Below, in pieces: positions 1 to 8,578 of a stretch of DNA of 64,000 bases (the stretch's first letter is position 1; each line of letters opens with the position of its first letter). Position numbers and translations under genes: made by a program. The stretch is from Dyadobacter arcticus (lineage in GTDB: Bacteria > Bacteroidota > Bacteroidia > Cytophagales > Spirosomataceae): the NCBI RefSeq assembly GCF_011762185.1, contig NZ_JAASQJ010000005.1, positions 248,001 to 312,000 of the forward strand, read 5' to 3'. The notes below the pieces were generated by a model. It was not told the DNA's origin and ran no database searches. It saw only the letters and a program-made list of their open reading frames with translations.

Positions 1-1
1 G

Positions 2-760
2 CTCGTCGTTGCGGATCGAACAGAGATGCGGCGCGGTCTTGGACCCGGTCCCGGTTCCGGATCCGCGCGTAGCTTTGAACCCGGCTACTACCGGACTAAC
101 CTTGTAGCCGGTGCGGGTAAGCGATGGATGGACCAGCAAAAGGCATTGAGGGCCATGGCTACAGAGCCCTGCGGCGACTACCTTTGCAAAGGAGAAGGCG
201 GTTTGCCTGTTACCCTGATCAGTTTTAGCGGCTCCCGCCAGGATACTACAACGGTACTTCTCAACTGGGAGACAAGCGAAGAAACGAATAACCAGAGGTT
301 TGAAGTAGAAAGATCATTAGATCCACAACGTGGATTTGAAATGGCTGGGGTTGTGGATGGAGCGGGAAATACAGGTAGCAAATATCATTTCCAGGATCTG
401 AACCGCTGGGCGGAGGTAACTTACTACCGGCTAAGGCAAGTCGACTACGATGGGACATCCACTTACTCAAGGATCATTTCTGTGAAGGGAGCGCGGATTG
501 CACTGTCGATCCTGGCCTATCCCAACCCTGGTACGCCGGACAAGATCAGGTTTCAGCTGGAAGGTTCTGAAAATGCAGGGAGGTTTTCAATACAGCTGAC
601 GGATGTAAAGGGTTCAGTGCTTTATTCAGACAATGTTTTCAAGGTTGAAAAAGCCCGGTCATTCCCACTGCCGAAACTGCCTGCACTCACTAGGGGAATG
701 TATATCCTAAGGGTTTCCAATGGGCCCGAAACCACTACGGTTCCTTTCATCATTTACTAG
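2..760 (+). CDS. C-terminal part of a T9SS type A sorted secreted protein (5' end outside window)
   Basis: The frame is open to the left window edge, so the true start is probably upstream; the first in-window ATG is at 26. The visible part has a linker beginning LPVTLISF, a fibronectin-like segment (NWETSEETNNQRFEVERS, then YYRLRQVDYDG) and a C-terminal T9SS type A tail starting at AYPNPG and ending GMYILRVSNG...PFIIY. Such tails direct export across the outer membrane by the type IX system and are cleaved on surface anchoring. The catalytic or binding part is not in the window, so function is unknown. The first about 35 residues are Gly/Pro/Arg rich and low in complexity. It converges on the next gene, with a shared hairpin terminator between. 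Confidence 0.8.
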   Translation, partial: LVVADRTEMRRGLGPGPGSGSARSFEPGYYRTNLVAGAGKRWMDQQKALRAMATEPCGDYLCKGEGGLPVTLISFSGSRQDTTTVLLNWETSEETNNQRFEVERSLDPQRGFEMAGVVDGAGNTGSKYHFQDLNRWAEVTYYRLRQVDYDGTSTYSRIISVKGARIALSILAYPNPGTPDKIRFQLEGSENAGRFSIQLTDVKGSVLYSDNVFKVEKARSFPLPKLPALTRGMYILRVSNGPETTTVPFIIY

Positions 761-792
761 GCTTCGTCCTCGGCATTTTGTAAATCAAATGA

Positions 793-823
793 GAAGCCGC
801 CTCAAATCCTAAGAGGCGGCTTC
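793..823. terminator. Bidirectional hairpin terminator between convergent genes
   Basis: A perfect 11-bp stem (GAAGCCGCCTC at 793-803, GAGGCGGCTTC at 813-823) with a 9-nt loop lies in the 110-bp gap between two convergent genes. The T-tract is weak on both sides, so efficiency is uncertain. Confidence 0.7.
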
Positions 824-870
824 GCCTTAACCTGTTGTTGAATAAGAAGATTATTTTTCCTCGGTGGGGA

Positions 871-1461
871 TCAAAATCTTGCACTTATCCCAAAATTGAC
901 TATCCCTTTATATCCATAACCGATTTCGGCAAAACCTCCGAATTGCCTGCCGATCCGGATACCAAAAGGAGTAAGTTGGCATGTTAGCAAGGGATACGTT
1001 TTCGCCTCATTTATTACTTGATTTTTTACCCGGGTAATATGTAATCCGAGCCCGGTAATGGCGTAAAGCGAAATCATCCGGCCGTCGACATAGCTGAATT
1101 TTGTCTCAAAAGCCGTTGTTTTATTACTGTGCCTATAAAAGCTTTTAGTGTGCGAGTAATCGATTTTGTATGTGCTTCCACTGGTGAAACCGGATGTCAC
1201 ACTAATTGCCAGTCGCCGATGCACCTGGTAGCGATAAGTGGCTGCGTAAAAGTTTGAAAAGTCCATTCTAGGAGGTGGATCACCTACGAAAGCTCCAATA
1301 TAGGTGGTAAGCGCATCTTCAATAACCTGTGTCCTTGCCAAAGGTCCGTAGCTCACTTGAATTTCATGTTTGTGAAGACGCTGCGCATTGCATGTAACAT
1401 TGCCCGAGAAACCCTGAGAGAGGCAAATTAAAGTGATCGTTTTAAAAAGAAGTCTTTGCAT
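871..1461 (-). CDS. Predicted small outer-membrane beta-barrel protein, unknown function
   Basis: This 196-aa protein has an N-terminal signal peptide (hydrophobic stretch about 5-22, likely cut after CNAQ). The body alternates aromatic and polar residues in short strands (FYAATYRYQV, FSYVDGRMISLYAITGLGLHI, GGFAEIGYGYKG) and ends in phenylalanine (ISARF), as outer-membrane barrel proteins do. No specific family was recognised. It is small for a porin and resembles the 8-strand outer membrane beta-barrel class of Bacteroidota. The gene stands alone, downstream of and on the same strand as the M43 protease gene, about 170 bp away. Confidence 0.6.
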   Translation of the reverse strand: MQRLLFKTITLICLSQGFSGNVTCNAQRLHKHEIQVSYGPLARTQVIEDALTTYIGAFVGDPPPRMDFSNFYAATYRYQVHRRLAISVTSGFTSGSTYKIDYSHTKSFYRHSNKTTAFETKFSYVDGRMISLYAITGLGLHITRVKNQVINEAKTYPLLTCQLTPFGIRIGRQFGGFAEIGYGYKGIVNFGISARF

Positions 1462-1560
1462 GGCGATTCGGGTGGAGGCTAATTTCTACCATCGATTTGT
1501 CTTGTCCTGCGACAAGGCTCCCTGCTTCATTACATCGTAAAAGCGCATCTTCAAGATAGT

Positions 1561-1632
1561 ATGAAACGGTACATGATTCCGAAGGGGAGAGTCCTGGTAG
1601 ATCTAGGGCAGGTCAGTAAATGTCTTCGCTAA
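1561..1632 (+). CDS. Candidate 23-aa small peptide, family member 1
   Basis: ATG at 1561 opens a 23-codon frame reading MKRYMIPKGRVLVDLGQVSK plus three residues, ending TAA at 1630-1632. It matches the start of a second frame at 6485 (MKQFMKPKERVLVDVGQVSK). Of the 13 codons that differ between the two, seven are synonymous and several others conservative (Tyr/Phe, Leu/Val), which suggests selection on the peptide. The stop overlaps the 3' end of the opposite-strand protease gene by four bases. No good ribosome-binding site is visible upstream here, so this copy could be silent or a remnant. Confidence 0.4.
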   Translation: MKRYMIPKGRVLVDLGQVSKCLR

Positions 1633-3428
1633 TTCTTCACCATCTTCCTCGTCACTATATTTCCATTTTCCGATATCACCCGCACCAGGTACAGACCGGC
1701 AGGCAGTTGTCTTGAATCAATGTGAATCTTGTTTTTTACCCGCTGAACCATAACACCTGTGGCGCTAATCACCTCCACTTCCCAATTGTCCACGACCCCA
1801 TGAATGGTGATCAGGTTCTCTGCCGGATTCGGGCCGATCGTTATCTGGTTAACCCTGGGAATACGAACCGACACGATTTTCGAATAGGCATAACTGCCAT
1901 CGTTATCGACCTGTTTCAGGCGATAGTATATCTGTTCAGCGTCCAATGCCGGCCTGTCGGTGAACTGATATTCCGACTTACCGGAAGCCGTCAGAAACGG
2001 GGCGAAAACCTGCCCGGCTTTTCGGAAGGACTTCGCGTCACCGGCCGATTCCACATCAAAATGATCATGTGATTGTTCAAAAGAAGTAGCCCATTTCAAT
2101 GTAACCAGGTTGCGTTCCAGTACCTTGGCTTCAAATGATATGATTTGAACTGGCAGAGAACCTGCCACAGTCACCACGGCGGGTACTCGGTTCGAGGATC
2201 CGCAATCGACGCGAAGACATGCGGCATAGTAGGTCCTCGATTCAGTCAGCAAGGGCGTGGTGAAGGTCTTTCCCGGCCCAATAAAATTTCCCCCGGAAAA
2301 GGCTTCATACCACAGCACAACTCCTTTGCAGGTTGTTGCCGTAAGCGTGGCAGCAGTGCCCTTTTGAATAATCTGCTCTTCGACATAAGGGTCCAATTTA
2401 TTGCTGTTGATCAGGCCGGGCCTTAGCAATTCTAATGCAGCCCGCATCCGGGTGCGCTGGTCGTTCGTGAATTGAGTCAGACATTCATTTCCCCAATTCA
2501 TTAAGTTTTTAATTACGTTTCCAAACGGTGCCCCACTATTGCATGCATTACCATATTCGAGGGTTCCCGGACAAGCCCACGCAATGGTTTGATTGGCTGG
2601 CTCCGTATCGCAAATACAATCACCCTGTTCGGCGCAATTTTCGTTGAGCGGGCATTCATTTAAATCCAGGTCACCCTCACCAATACCCCTGGCGAAGGGA
2701 TGCCACAGATTAAGGGCGTGTCCCAGCTCATGGGCCAGGGTTTTGCCGTTAAAATAATCAGCGCGAATCATGCAGCCATCATACGGAGAATAACCTCCCG
2801 TCGGAAAACCAACCATGGCTGCTGTAAACCCGATGTAATTGACAACCCATATGTTATAATAATCAAGATTATTCCAATAACTCATCCCGTAAATGTCGGT
2901 CGCAGAAATCCCCAGGTCACCCGATTCGCCAACACCATGGTTTCGGTACATGTCATTGTTACGCTGGTCGATCCTGATAATCCCCGTTGAAGGCGAACAG
3001 TCGGGCGCGTTCGATGCAAGCTGAAACCGAATCTGGATATCTGCCCCATCTGAGTCGGGGAGACGGTTTCTGAATGCATCACTCAGTTTAGCAATACCAT
3101 CAATGATCTGCTGGTCTGTCAAAAGGGTTTGCTCGTATGGCTCGATCACGTGCACAACCACAGGAATGGTATAAATCGGATCGGTGGATGCGTCAGCACG
3201 ACGGGCGGCAGCTGATGAGGCGATATAAGCCTTTAACCGTTTCTCATTGTCGTCAAAAATTTTTTTATCCAATGCCGAAAGATGCTCTTTTTGATATTTC
3301 GTGGTCGATGCGCATGATAAAGGAGGAGCCTTTTGCGCCTGGCATGGCTTAATTTGAAGCACCGATATTGTAAAGAAGAAGACCGCAACTAACCATTTGC
3401 TGTCTTTGAGCATAGAAAGTTTTTTCAT
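1629..3428 (-). CDS. M43 (pappalysin/cytophagalysin) family secreted zinc metalloprotease with T9SS tail
   Basis: This 599-aa protein has a signal peptide (about 1-32, ending CQAQ), then a zinc protease domain with HELGHALNLWH at 233-243. The two motif histidines, catalytic Glu234 and third ligand His243 are present, though the usual Gly before the third ligand is Asn240. A Cys-rich loop (NECPLNENCAEQGDCICD) and a Met-turn (NLMNWG) followed by FTNDQRTRM fit M43. An Ig-like segment (about 345-420), a LPVQIISF linker domain and a T9SS type A tail (IGPNPAENL to the C-terminus) follow. It probably degrades proteins or peptides outside the cell. It is monocistronic as far as can be seen. Confidence 0.88.
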   Translation of the reverse strand: MKKLSMLKDSKWLVAVFFFTISVLQIKPCQAQKAPPLSCASTTKYQKEHLSALDKKIFDDNEKRLKAYIASSAAARRADASTDPIYTIPVVVHVIEPYEQTLLTDQQIIDGIAKLSDAFRNRLPDSDGADIQIRFQLASNAPDCSPSTGIIRIDQRNNDMYRNHGVGESGDLGISATDIYGMSYWNNLDYYNIWVVNYIGFTAAMVGFPTGGYSPYDGCMIRADYFNGKTLAHELGHALNLWHPFARGIGEGDLDLNECPLNENCAEQGDCICDTEPANQTIAWACPGTLEYGNACNSGAPFGNVIKNLMNWGNECLTQFTNDQRTRMRAALELLRPGLINSNKLDPYVEEQIIQKGTAATLTATTCKGVVLWYEAFSGGNFIGPGKTFTTPLLTESRTYYAACLRVDCGSSNRVPAVVTVAGSLPVQIISFEAKVLERNLVTLKWATSFEQSHDHFDVESAGDAKSFRKAGQVFAPFLTASGKSEYQFTDRPALDAEQIYYRLKQVDNDGSYAYSKIVSVRIPRVNQITIGPNPAENLITIHGVVDNWEVEVISATGVMVQRVKNKIHIDSRQLPAGLYLVRVISENGNIVTRKMVKN

Positions 3429-3526
3429 ATCAATATTAATTAGCTGTTAGAATCTTGCTCGTCGCAACAGGCCCAATTTCCGGGACAATTTAGATGATAT
3501 ATAATCCAGGCTTTTGGTAAACCGGC

Positions 3527-5107
3527 TCATTTGCCCGTATTAACCTTCACATCCCTAAACATAAAAGCATTGTCACTAACCCTCACCGCCTTTCCACTTG
3601 CAGTAGTTATATTACTAAGGATCACATCCTTCGTCTTTACATAAGGGAAATTCTCGTTGTAAGATTCATCTTTCATTTCCGGATTGAAATTGGCGAAAAT
3701 GGCAGGGCCCTGGTAATTTTCCGGATGTTGGGAGTCGTCGATACGGAGATTTTCAATGGTAATTTTTTCCGGCATATAGCAAGTATAGCCGAAATCGTGC
3801 TGACCTGAATTGGAGCCGCCGATCAGGGCTGCGCTGATTGGTTTGCCGTCTGCTGGTACGAAAACGCAGTTCCGGATCACCACTTCTCCTTGCCAGGTAC
3901 TGCCGTAGTCGGAGCGTAGGTTTATAATGGTTTTGCCACGGATCCACGAATTTTCCACTAATAACTTTCCGCTGCCGATGGCGTTGATGCCCATGTGGCC
4001 TAGGGTTGAGTTGCGAATGGTGGCATTGGCAACGCCCTGGTGGGCGTCGAAACGGGAAAGGGTGCAATGGTCGTAAAGTAGGTTTTTGCAAAAATTAGAA
4101 CCTAAAATGCCCCAGTACTTATTGTCGTTGATGTCATTGGTCTGGGTGCAATGGATGAAGGATACATTGAGTGCCCGGTTGGCGGAAAGGTCATAAGTGC
4201 CCATTGTGACGGGCTTATCTGCCGCTCCAATGGTGGTATATGTCCGGTGGCCAGTCAGTATAGTATTTTTGATTGTCACATAGGAGCAATCACCAATGTT
4301 GATAAAACCTCCATAAGGTGCGCCATGGTCTTCCTCGCCCGTAATGCGGTGTTCCAGCCCTTCGACAAGCACATTGGACCGCCTGATCGCGATATTTCTA
4401 CTATAATAAGTATATTTCGATTCCGCTTTATTGGCAATGGTCGTGAAACGCCCTCCGGAAATTTTCAGCGGTTTCTCGTCTATGGGAAGCGCGGTGATGT
4501 CCGTGATCTGGTCGAAATCCCAGATGATTGGAGCATTCTTATCAACATTGCCATTTTTGTCGACCACGAAGATATCAGTTTGCGAAGATCCATTGTTTTG
4601 GTTGAGCCCAAACCGGATATATTGCTTTACGTTGGAATTTGTAACGGTAATGAGACAGGGCCCGGGTAAAGACGCATCTATCTTTTCCTGGTTCCTTTTC
4701 AGTGAAGCGATCTTTTCCAGTTTGAACGGTTTAAGGCCTGAACTGATCGTGAAAACAGAAGCATTGCGATTCTGCACTTCTGTATCATCAATGATGAATG
4801 CAGCTTTACCAAAATCAGTATCAGTTTGGACGATCACTGTGCGATCTTTCCCTCCGATATAGTAGGTAGCTCCATCATCGGCTTTTACCAGAAGATTGTT
4901 CAAATTAGCAAATGCGTGGGTCGCGGCGATGGCGTCGATATCATTGGTTTTGCCATCACCTTTGGCACCGAAATCACTGTATCGAGCAAATTCAGCAGCT
5001 TTGGATACTGCATTTTTTACCGTGCCTTCGTTTTGTCCCTCAGCGACAAAGGCACAGATTAGAAAAAGGAATGTCAGGAACCTATTCTTTATCATAAGGT
5101 TTAGCAT
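3527..5107 (-). CDS. Secreted right-handed beta-helix protein (pectate-lyase-3 / GH28-like fold)
   Basis: This 526-aa protein has a signal peptide (MIKNRFLTFLFLICAFVAEG). Next comes the characteristic opening of beta-helix polysaccharide-active enzymes (YSDFGAKGDGKTNDIDAI, about residues 43-60). Repeated short strands follow, such as VLVEGLEHRITG, VTIKNTILTGHRTYTTIGA, ATIRNSTLGHMG and VVIRNCVFV, consistent with stacked coils. No T9SS tail is present, so it is probably periplasmic or released. Substrate and catalytic residues cannot be assigned by eye; it could be a lyase, a hydrolase or a non-catalytic carbohydrate binder. A second in-frame ATG 12 bases downstream (5095) is an equally good start. 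No operon partner is visible. Confidence 0.7.
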   Translation of the reverse strand: MLNLMIKNRFLTFLFLICAFVAEGQNEGTVKNAVSKAAEFARYSDFGAKGDGKTNDIDAIAATHAFANLNNLLVKADDGATYYIGGKDRTVIVQTDTDFGKAAFIIDDTEVQNRNASVFTISSGLKPFKLEKIASLKRNQEKIDASLPGPCLITVTNSNVKQYIRFGLNQNNGSSQTDIFVVDKNGNVDKNAPIIWDFDQITDITALPIDEKPLKISGGRFTTIANKAESKYTYYSRNIAIRRSNVLVEGLEHRITGEEDHGAPYGGFINIGDCSYVTIKNTILTGHRTYTTIGAADKPVTMGTYDLSANRALNVSFIHCTQTNDINDNKYWGILGSNFCKNLLYDHCTLSRFDAHQGVANATIRNSTLGHMGINAIGSGKLLVENSWIRGKTIINLRSDYGSTWQGEVVIRNCVFVPADGKPISAALIGGSNSGQHDFGYTCYMPEKITIENLRIDDSQHPENYQGPAIFANFNPEMKDESYNENFPYVKTKDVILSNITTASGKAVRVSDNAFMFRDVKVNTGK

Positions 5108-5230
5108 TTCATCACTATTTTCAAAAAGCAGGATTGTGTTGCCCGCTACTCAGTGGCTAAAAATGCACGATCCTTTCAGTAATTAAATAAGTTAGCTAAC
5201 TTGGTCAGGAACGATATACAACTCAAAGGC

Positions 5231-5638
5231 ATGAACAACTCCCGTCGTAAATTTATCGCAGGCTCCGTTGCACTGGCAGCAGGAAGTGCTACTGCAATGG
5301 CATCTTCAACCGACATTCAGAAAGACAAATATCCGTTGGTCCACCACGTATTTTTTTGGCTTAAAAATCCCGATTCAGTCAAAGATCGTGACCGGATTAT
5401 TGAAGGGCTGAAAACGTTGCGAAAAATTGAAGCGATCAAGGAACTTCGCATCGGCGTGGTAGCCAGTACCGAAAAACGCGATGTCGTCGACAATTCCTGG
5501 GGGGTATCCGAACTGATGTTTTTTGAAAATCTCGCAGGTCAGGCCAGCTACCAGGATCATCCCATTCACCAGCAGTTCATCAAGGATTGCAGTGCATTGT
5601 GGGACAAGGTGATCGTTTATGACGCGATCGACGTGTAG
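5231..5638 (+). CDS. Tat-exported Dabb (stress-responsive A/B barrel) domain protein
   Basis: The chosen start at 5231 puts a Tat signal at the N-terminus (NNSRRKFIAGSVALAAGSA). An upstream in-frame ATG at 5201 adds ten unlikely residues. After the signal the protein reads PLVHHVFFWLKNP, then a dimeric alpha/beta barrel domain of about 100 residues ending DKVIVYDAIDV, typical of the Dabb family. These are small ferredoxin-like folds found alone or fused to enzymes; catalytic function is usually unknown. It starts about 120 bp from a divergently read beta-helix gene, and a 10-bp palindrome (GTTAGCTAAC, 5191-5200) lies between them. Confidence 0.85.
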   Translation: MNNSRRKFIAGSVALAAGSATAMASSTDIQKDKYPLVHHVFFWLKNPDSVKDRDRIIEGLKTLRKIEAIKELRIGVVASTEKRDVVDNSWGVSELMFFENLAGQASYQDHPIHQQFIKDCSALWDKVIVYDAIDV

Positions 5639-5976
5639 CGGCAAAGGAAGAACAATCAATTCCCGGAGGATCGATACCATTGCAGGCGCTTTTAGTTTTA
5701 CTCGTTTTAATCCTTCCAATAAGGAAGAAGCAACACAGGCACTGCGAGAAATCATGCAGGAGGATGCCGGTGTTTTTGAATATCTGGGGTACTCAATATT
5801 TTCATGATCTGGCCTCAAAATTGAAAGTTGATTTGTAGGCGGTCCAGCCTTTGTTATCCGTTTTTTATGCGCATCCACCGCTCCTATCCGGTAAATTCTA
5901 AACATATTGATGAAGTATTGGAATCTTCAAGGGCATGGAAATTGTACAGAAGCTTTATTAACTAAAAAATAGCATT

Positions 5977-6468
5977 ATGAATACTGAGAAAGCCATTTTG
6001 GCAGGTGGTTGTTTTTGGGGAGTTGAAGAACTGGTCAGACATTATCCTGGTGTCGTTTCAACAGTGGTAGGTTACACCGGCGGTGAAGTTCCCAATGCGA
6101 CCTACCGAAACCACGGAAACCACGCCGAAGGGATCGAGATCACATTTGACGCCGCACAATTAACTTATCGAGGACTTCTTGAATATTTCTTCCAGATCCA
6201 CGATCCCACGACGAGAAACCGGCAAGGAAACGACATTGGAGCTTCGTACCGTTCTGCCATTTTTTATCTGGACGAAACCCAGCACGAGGTCGCCAATACA
6301 TTGATCGCAGAAATGGAAGCCTCCGGAGTATGGCCAGGCAAAATCGTCACAGAAGTGGTCCCTGCAACAGACTTTTGGAATGCAGAAGTTGAGCACCAAG
6401 ATTATCTGCAAAAACATCCCGGCGGATATACCTGCCATTTTGAAAGACCAAGCTGGAAGCTGAGTTAA
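5977..6468 (+). CDS. msrA: Peptide methionine sulfoxide reductase A
   Basis: This 163-aa protein carries the MsrA active site GGCFWG (Cys12 nucleophile) at the N-terminus. Other family landmarks follow: [46 protein letters not shown] and [20 protein letters not shown]. It reduces the S-form of methionine sulfoxide in oxidised proteins, using thioredoxin-type electrons. The length is normal for a stand-alone cytoplasmic MsrA, and there is no MsrB fusion. A candidate small peptide gene starts 16 bp after its stop with a good ribosome-binding site and may be co-transcribed. Confidence 0.95.
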   Translation: MNTEKAILAGGCFWGVEELVRHYPGVVSTVVGYTGGEVPNATYRNHGNHAEGIEITFDAAQLTYRGLLEYFFQIHDPTTRNRQGNDIGASYRSAIFYLDETQHEVANTLIAEMEASGVWPGKIVTEVVPATDFWNAEVEHQDYLQKHPGGYTCHFERPSWKLS

Positions 6469-6484
6469 TGCTGTTCAGGAGAAT

Positions 6485-6682
6485 ATGAAACAGTTTATGA
6501 AGCCGAAAGAAAGGGTCTTGGTGGATGTGGGACAAGTCAGTAAGTTTCTTTCTCAACTGCCCAGTCAGCGCATATTACCAAAAGCGAAATCCAATCTTAA
6601 TCCCAAATTTATTCAATCCGCCCTCAACCTTTTCCTTAGTTGTAGTAAGGTGCGACACTTTGGAATTGTAGATATTGCCTAA
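6485..6682 (+). CDS. Candidate small protein, family member 2 (65 aa as read)
   Basis: ATG at 6485 is preceded by TCAGGAGAAT, a fair ribosome-binding site. The first 22 codons (MKQFMKPKERVLVDVGQVSK, then FL) match the peptide at 1561, with mostly synonymous or conservative differences. The remaining about 43 codons run antisense into the 3' end of the opposite gene (stop at 6575) and show no similarity to the other copy. The functional part is therefore probably only the N-terminal 22-25 residues. It may be translated from the msrA transcript. No known family was recognised. Confidence 0.4.
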   Translation: MKQFMKPKERVLVDVGQVSKFLSQLPSQRILPKAKSNLNPKFIQSALNLFLSCSKVRHFGIVDIA

Positions 6683-8578
6683 ACCCGAGGCTCCGAAGGC
6701 TTCCAGAAAAGCTCCAAACCGTTCTTTTTGAATCTCAATCCCTAAACCTCCGGACAAAAGCAATACCGATTTCTGCAGCTGGTCTAGATCGCCGCTTTCG
6801 GCGAACGTTTCATAGTTTTCATATTGGTAAGAAAGCGGGATCTGTAATTCTGGACCAAATCGGAGATAGGGCCGAAGTTTGCTTGGATTCGTATTTGGGA
6901 GATGGAGTTTTATGCCCAGAAACGCATTTAATCCGGTTATCTTGAAATCTTCCTGGACAGACTCGGAGGAGGGTGCGGTGGAGTAATAATTGGTTTTAAA
7001 GTATTCAACACCGGCCAGAAATTCGGCGATATTCTTATGATCAATGTAAGATAGCGCGATTCCACCCGAAGCCATCCAGCCTGTCGCCATCTCCTTTTTG
7101 GTCTCCCCGATCATGTAGTTGGGCATAACACCTGCAATGCTTCCAACGATCTGCGGTCTGAACCAGCTTTCTTTCTGACATTTTCTTGTCTGTTCCAAAC
7201 CGCCGTTTATTTCTGCTTCAAGCGCCTCCGGGTTGCAGGTTTTCAGTGACTTCATATCCTGGTATGTATCCAGGATCTTGGCACATTCATCCGTTTTGGC
7301 AAATTCCTCAATCTCGCCCCGATAAATAATCAGCAGACTATCGCTTTTGGCGAACGTACGTATGGAATCACTCAGACTCGCATGCGCTCTCAACATTGCA
7401 GAAGCATTGCTGCAGCCTTTAAGAAAAGAGACCGTTTCCTTCCACAATTGCTTCGACCGGACAATGTCGCAATTCGCAAGCTCCCTTCGTACCAATGTGA
7501 TCCCCTTCGTAAAGCTTTCCAAACCTTCACAATTTGGGCTGCCTGATTGCACAGGTGCAGGTGTAGGCAGGTTGGCCACATATCCGGCATATTCATTTTG
7601 GATGCAGCCTTTCATACTCGCCCGGATGTCATTAGGAAGATCATCCGTCCAGGCGATCAGACTTGAATAAGCGCTTCGTACCGTCTCTGTATTGGTTTTG
7701 TTCTTTTTAAGGATATCAATTTTTTGTCGGGTACTCTTGAACTCTTTCAACCGGCCGAGTAAAAAATCGGATGTTTTAATGCTGGACTTATTGGTTTCAA
7801 CATGCCTGATCAACAGATCGATATCGCAAAGCTTAGCAATGTCGGAAATGGTTGCCTTACCATCTACACTGCTCTGCAATTCTCTAATTCTGGTCTCAAC
7901 CTCCGGAATGTCAATATTTCTGATGCTCCGATAGGTTTCAAGCGCTTTGAGTTCTTCGTTCGGGGGGAGGTTTTTGATGGCACTACCCCAATTTTTGTTC
8001 CCCCACTTGCCAAGTTCATCAGCAACCCTCAAACCCTCCAGGTATTGCTCCCTGAGAATGCTGTTTCTGTTTCCTCCAAGCTCCTTCGCGTTGTTGAAGT
8101 CACTTTTTGCACCGGTGGTATCCAGTTTGCTGAGCTTTTCACGTCCCCGGTGTGCAAATTCAAAGCCGGTGATGACACGCTGCTGCGCTGTTAATTCATT
8201 GAGATTTCCTTTGTTGATCTGGTTCAGGCAGTCTTCAATTTTATCCTCAAAATACCTAAGCGTTCCAATGTCCCTTAATTTTCGATATTCTTTGTATTTG
8301 TCCAGCGCCTCCGCGTATTGTTCCTTTTTATAAAGCCTTTCCGCTTCTTTTACAATTTCACCGATCACATTGAGCTGCCTGGTCCTTAGCATAAAACTGG
8401 AATCTTTGGGATAAGACTTGTACAGTGCCGCCGCCTCTTTGAACTGCCCCGCGTCGAGTTTTTCCTCCGCAATCATCCATACCGAGTAAAGCTCTTTTCT
8501 CGGAAATTTTTCCTGAGACCATGCCAATCCGACAGTTGAACATAGCAACAGGAAAGTCAGGTAAATGTTTAATCGCAT
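6575..8578 (-). CDS. Exported repeat protein with C-terminal outer-membrane barrel-like domain, unknown function
   Basis: This 667-aa protein has a signal peptide (about 1-21, ending AWSQ). The first about 460 residues are helical and charged with TPR-like segments, for example AEEKLDAGQFKEAAALYKSYP, AERLYKKEQYAEALDKYKEYRKL and RGREKLSKLDTTGAKSDFNNAKEL. From about 475 to the end it becomes strand-rich (QIVGSIAGVMPNYMIG, GGIALSYIDHKNIAEFLAGVEYFKTNYYS, KFGIKIGFRFW), ending in an aromatic residue as barrels do. The start overlaps the upstream gene by 10 bp, so the two are probably translationally coupled. A periplasmic scaffold anchored in the outer membrane is a reasonable guess. No named family was recognised. 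Confidence 0.7.
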   Translation of the reverse strand: MRLNIYLTFLLLCSTVGLAWSQEKFPRKELYSVWMIAEEKLDAGQFKEAAALYKSYPKDSSFMLRTRQLNVIGEIVKEAERLYKKEQYAEALDKYKEYRKLRDIGTLRYFEDKIEDCLNQINKGNLNELTAQQRVITGFEFAHRGREKLSKLDTTGAKSDFNNAKELGGNRNSILREQYLEGLRVADELGKWGNKNWGSAIKNLPPNEELKALETYRSIRNIDIPEVETRIRELQSSVDGKATISDIAKLCDIDLLIRHVETNKSSIKTSDFLLGRLKEFKSTRQKIDILKKNKTNTETVRSAYSSLIAWTDDLPNDIRASMKGCIQNEYAGYVANLPTPAPVQSGSPNCEGLESFTKGITLVRRELANCDIVRSKQLWKETVSFLKGCSNASAMLRAHASLSDSIRTFAKSDSLLIIYRGEIEEFAKTDECAKILDTYQDMKSLKTCNPEALEAEINGGLEQTRKCQKESWFRPQIVGSIAGVMPNYMIGETKKEMATGWMASGGIALSYIDHKNIAEFLAGVEYFKTNYYSTAPSSESVQEDFKITGLNAFLGIKLHLPNTNPSKLRPYLRFGPELQIPLSYQYENYETFAESGDLDQLQKSVLLLSGGLGIEIQKERFGAFLEAFGASGLGNIYNSKVSHLTTTKEKVEGGLNKFGIKIGFRFW

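Noticed and set aside
4151-4669. 172-aa plus-strand frame opposite the beta-helix gene
   Set aside because: Shadow of a clear exported protein; no start signal or family resemblance.
5619-5807. 62-aa plus-strand frame after the Dabb gene
   Set aside because: It overlaps the Dabb stop in another frame and has no ribosome-binding site. The later residues look protein-like (NPSNKEEATQALREIMQEDAG) but no family fits. It could be a remnant; support is too weak.
5375-5905. 176-aa minus-strand frame opposite the Dabb gene
   Set aside because: It lies opposite a well-supported Tat-exported gene and has shadow-like composition.
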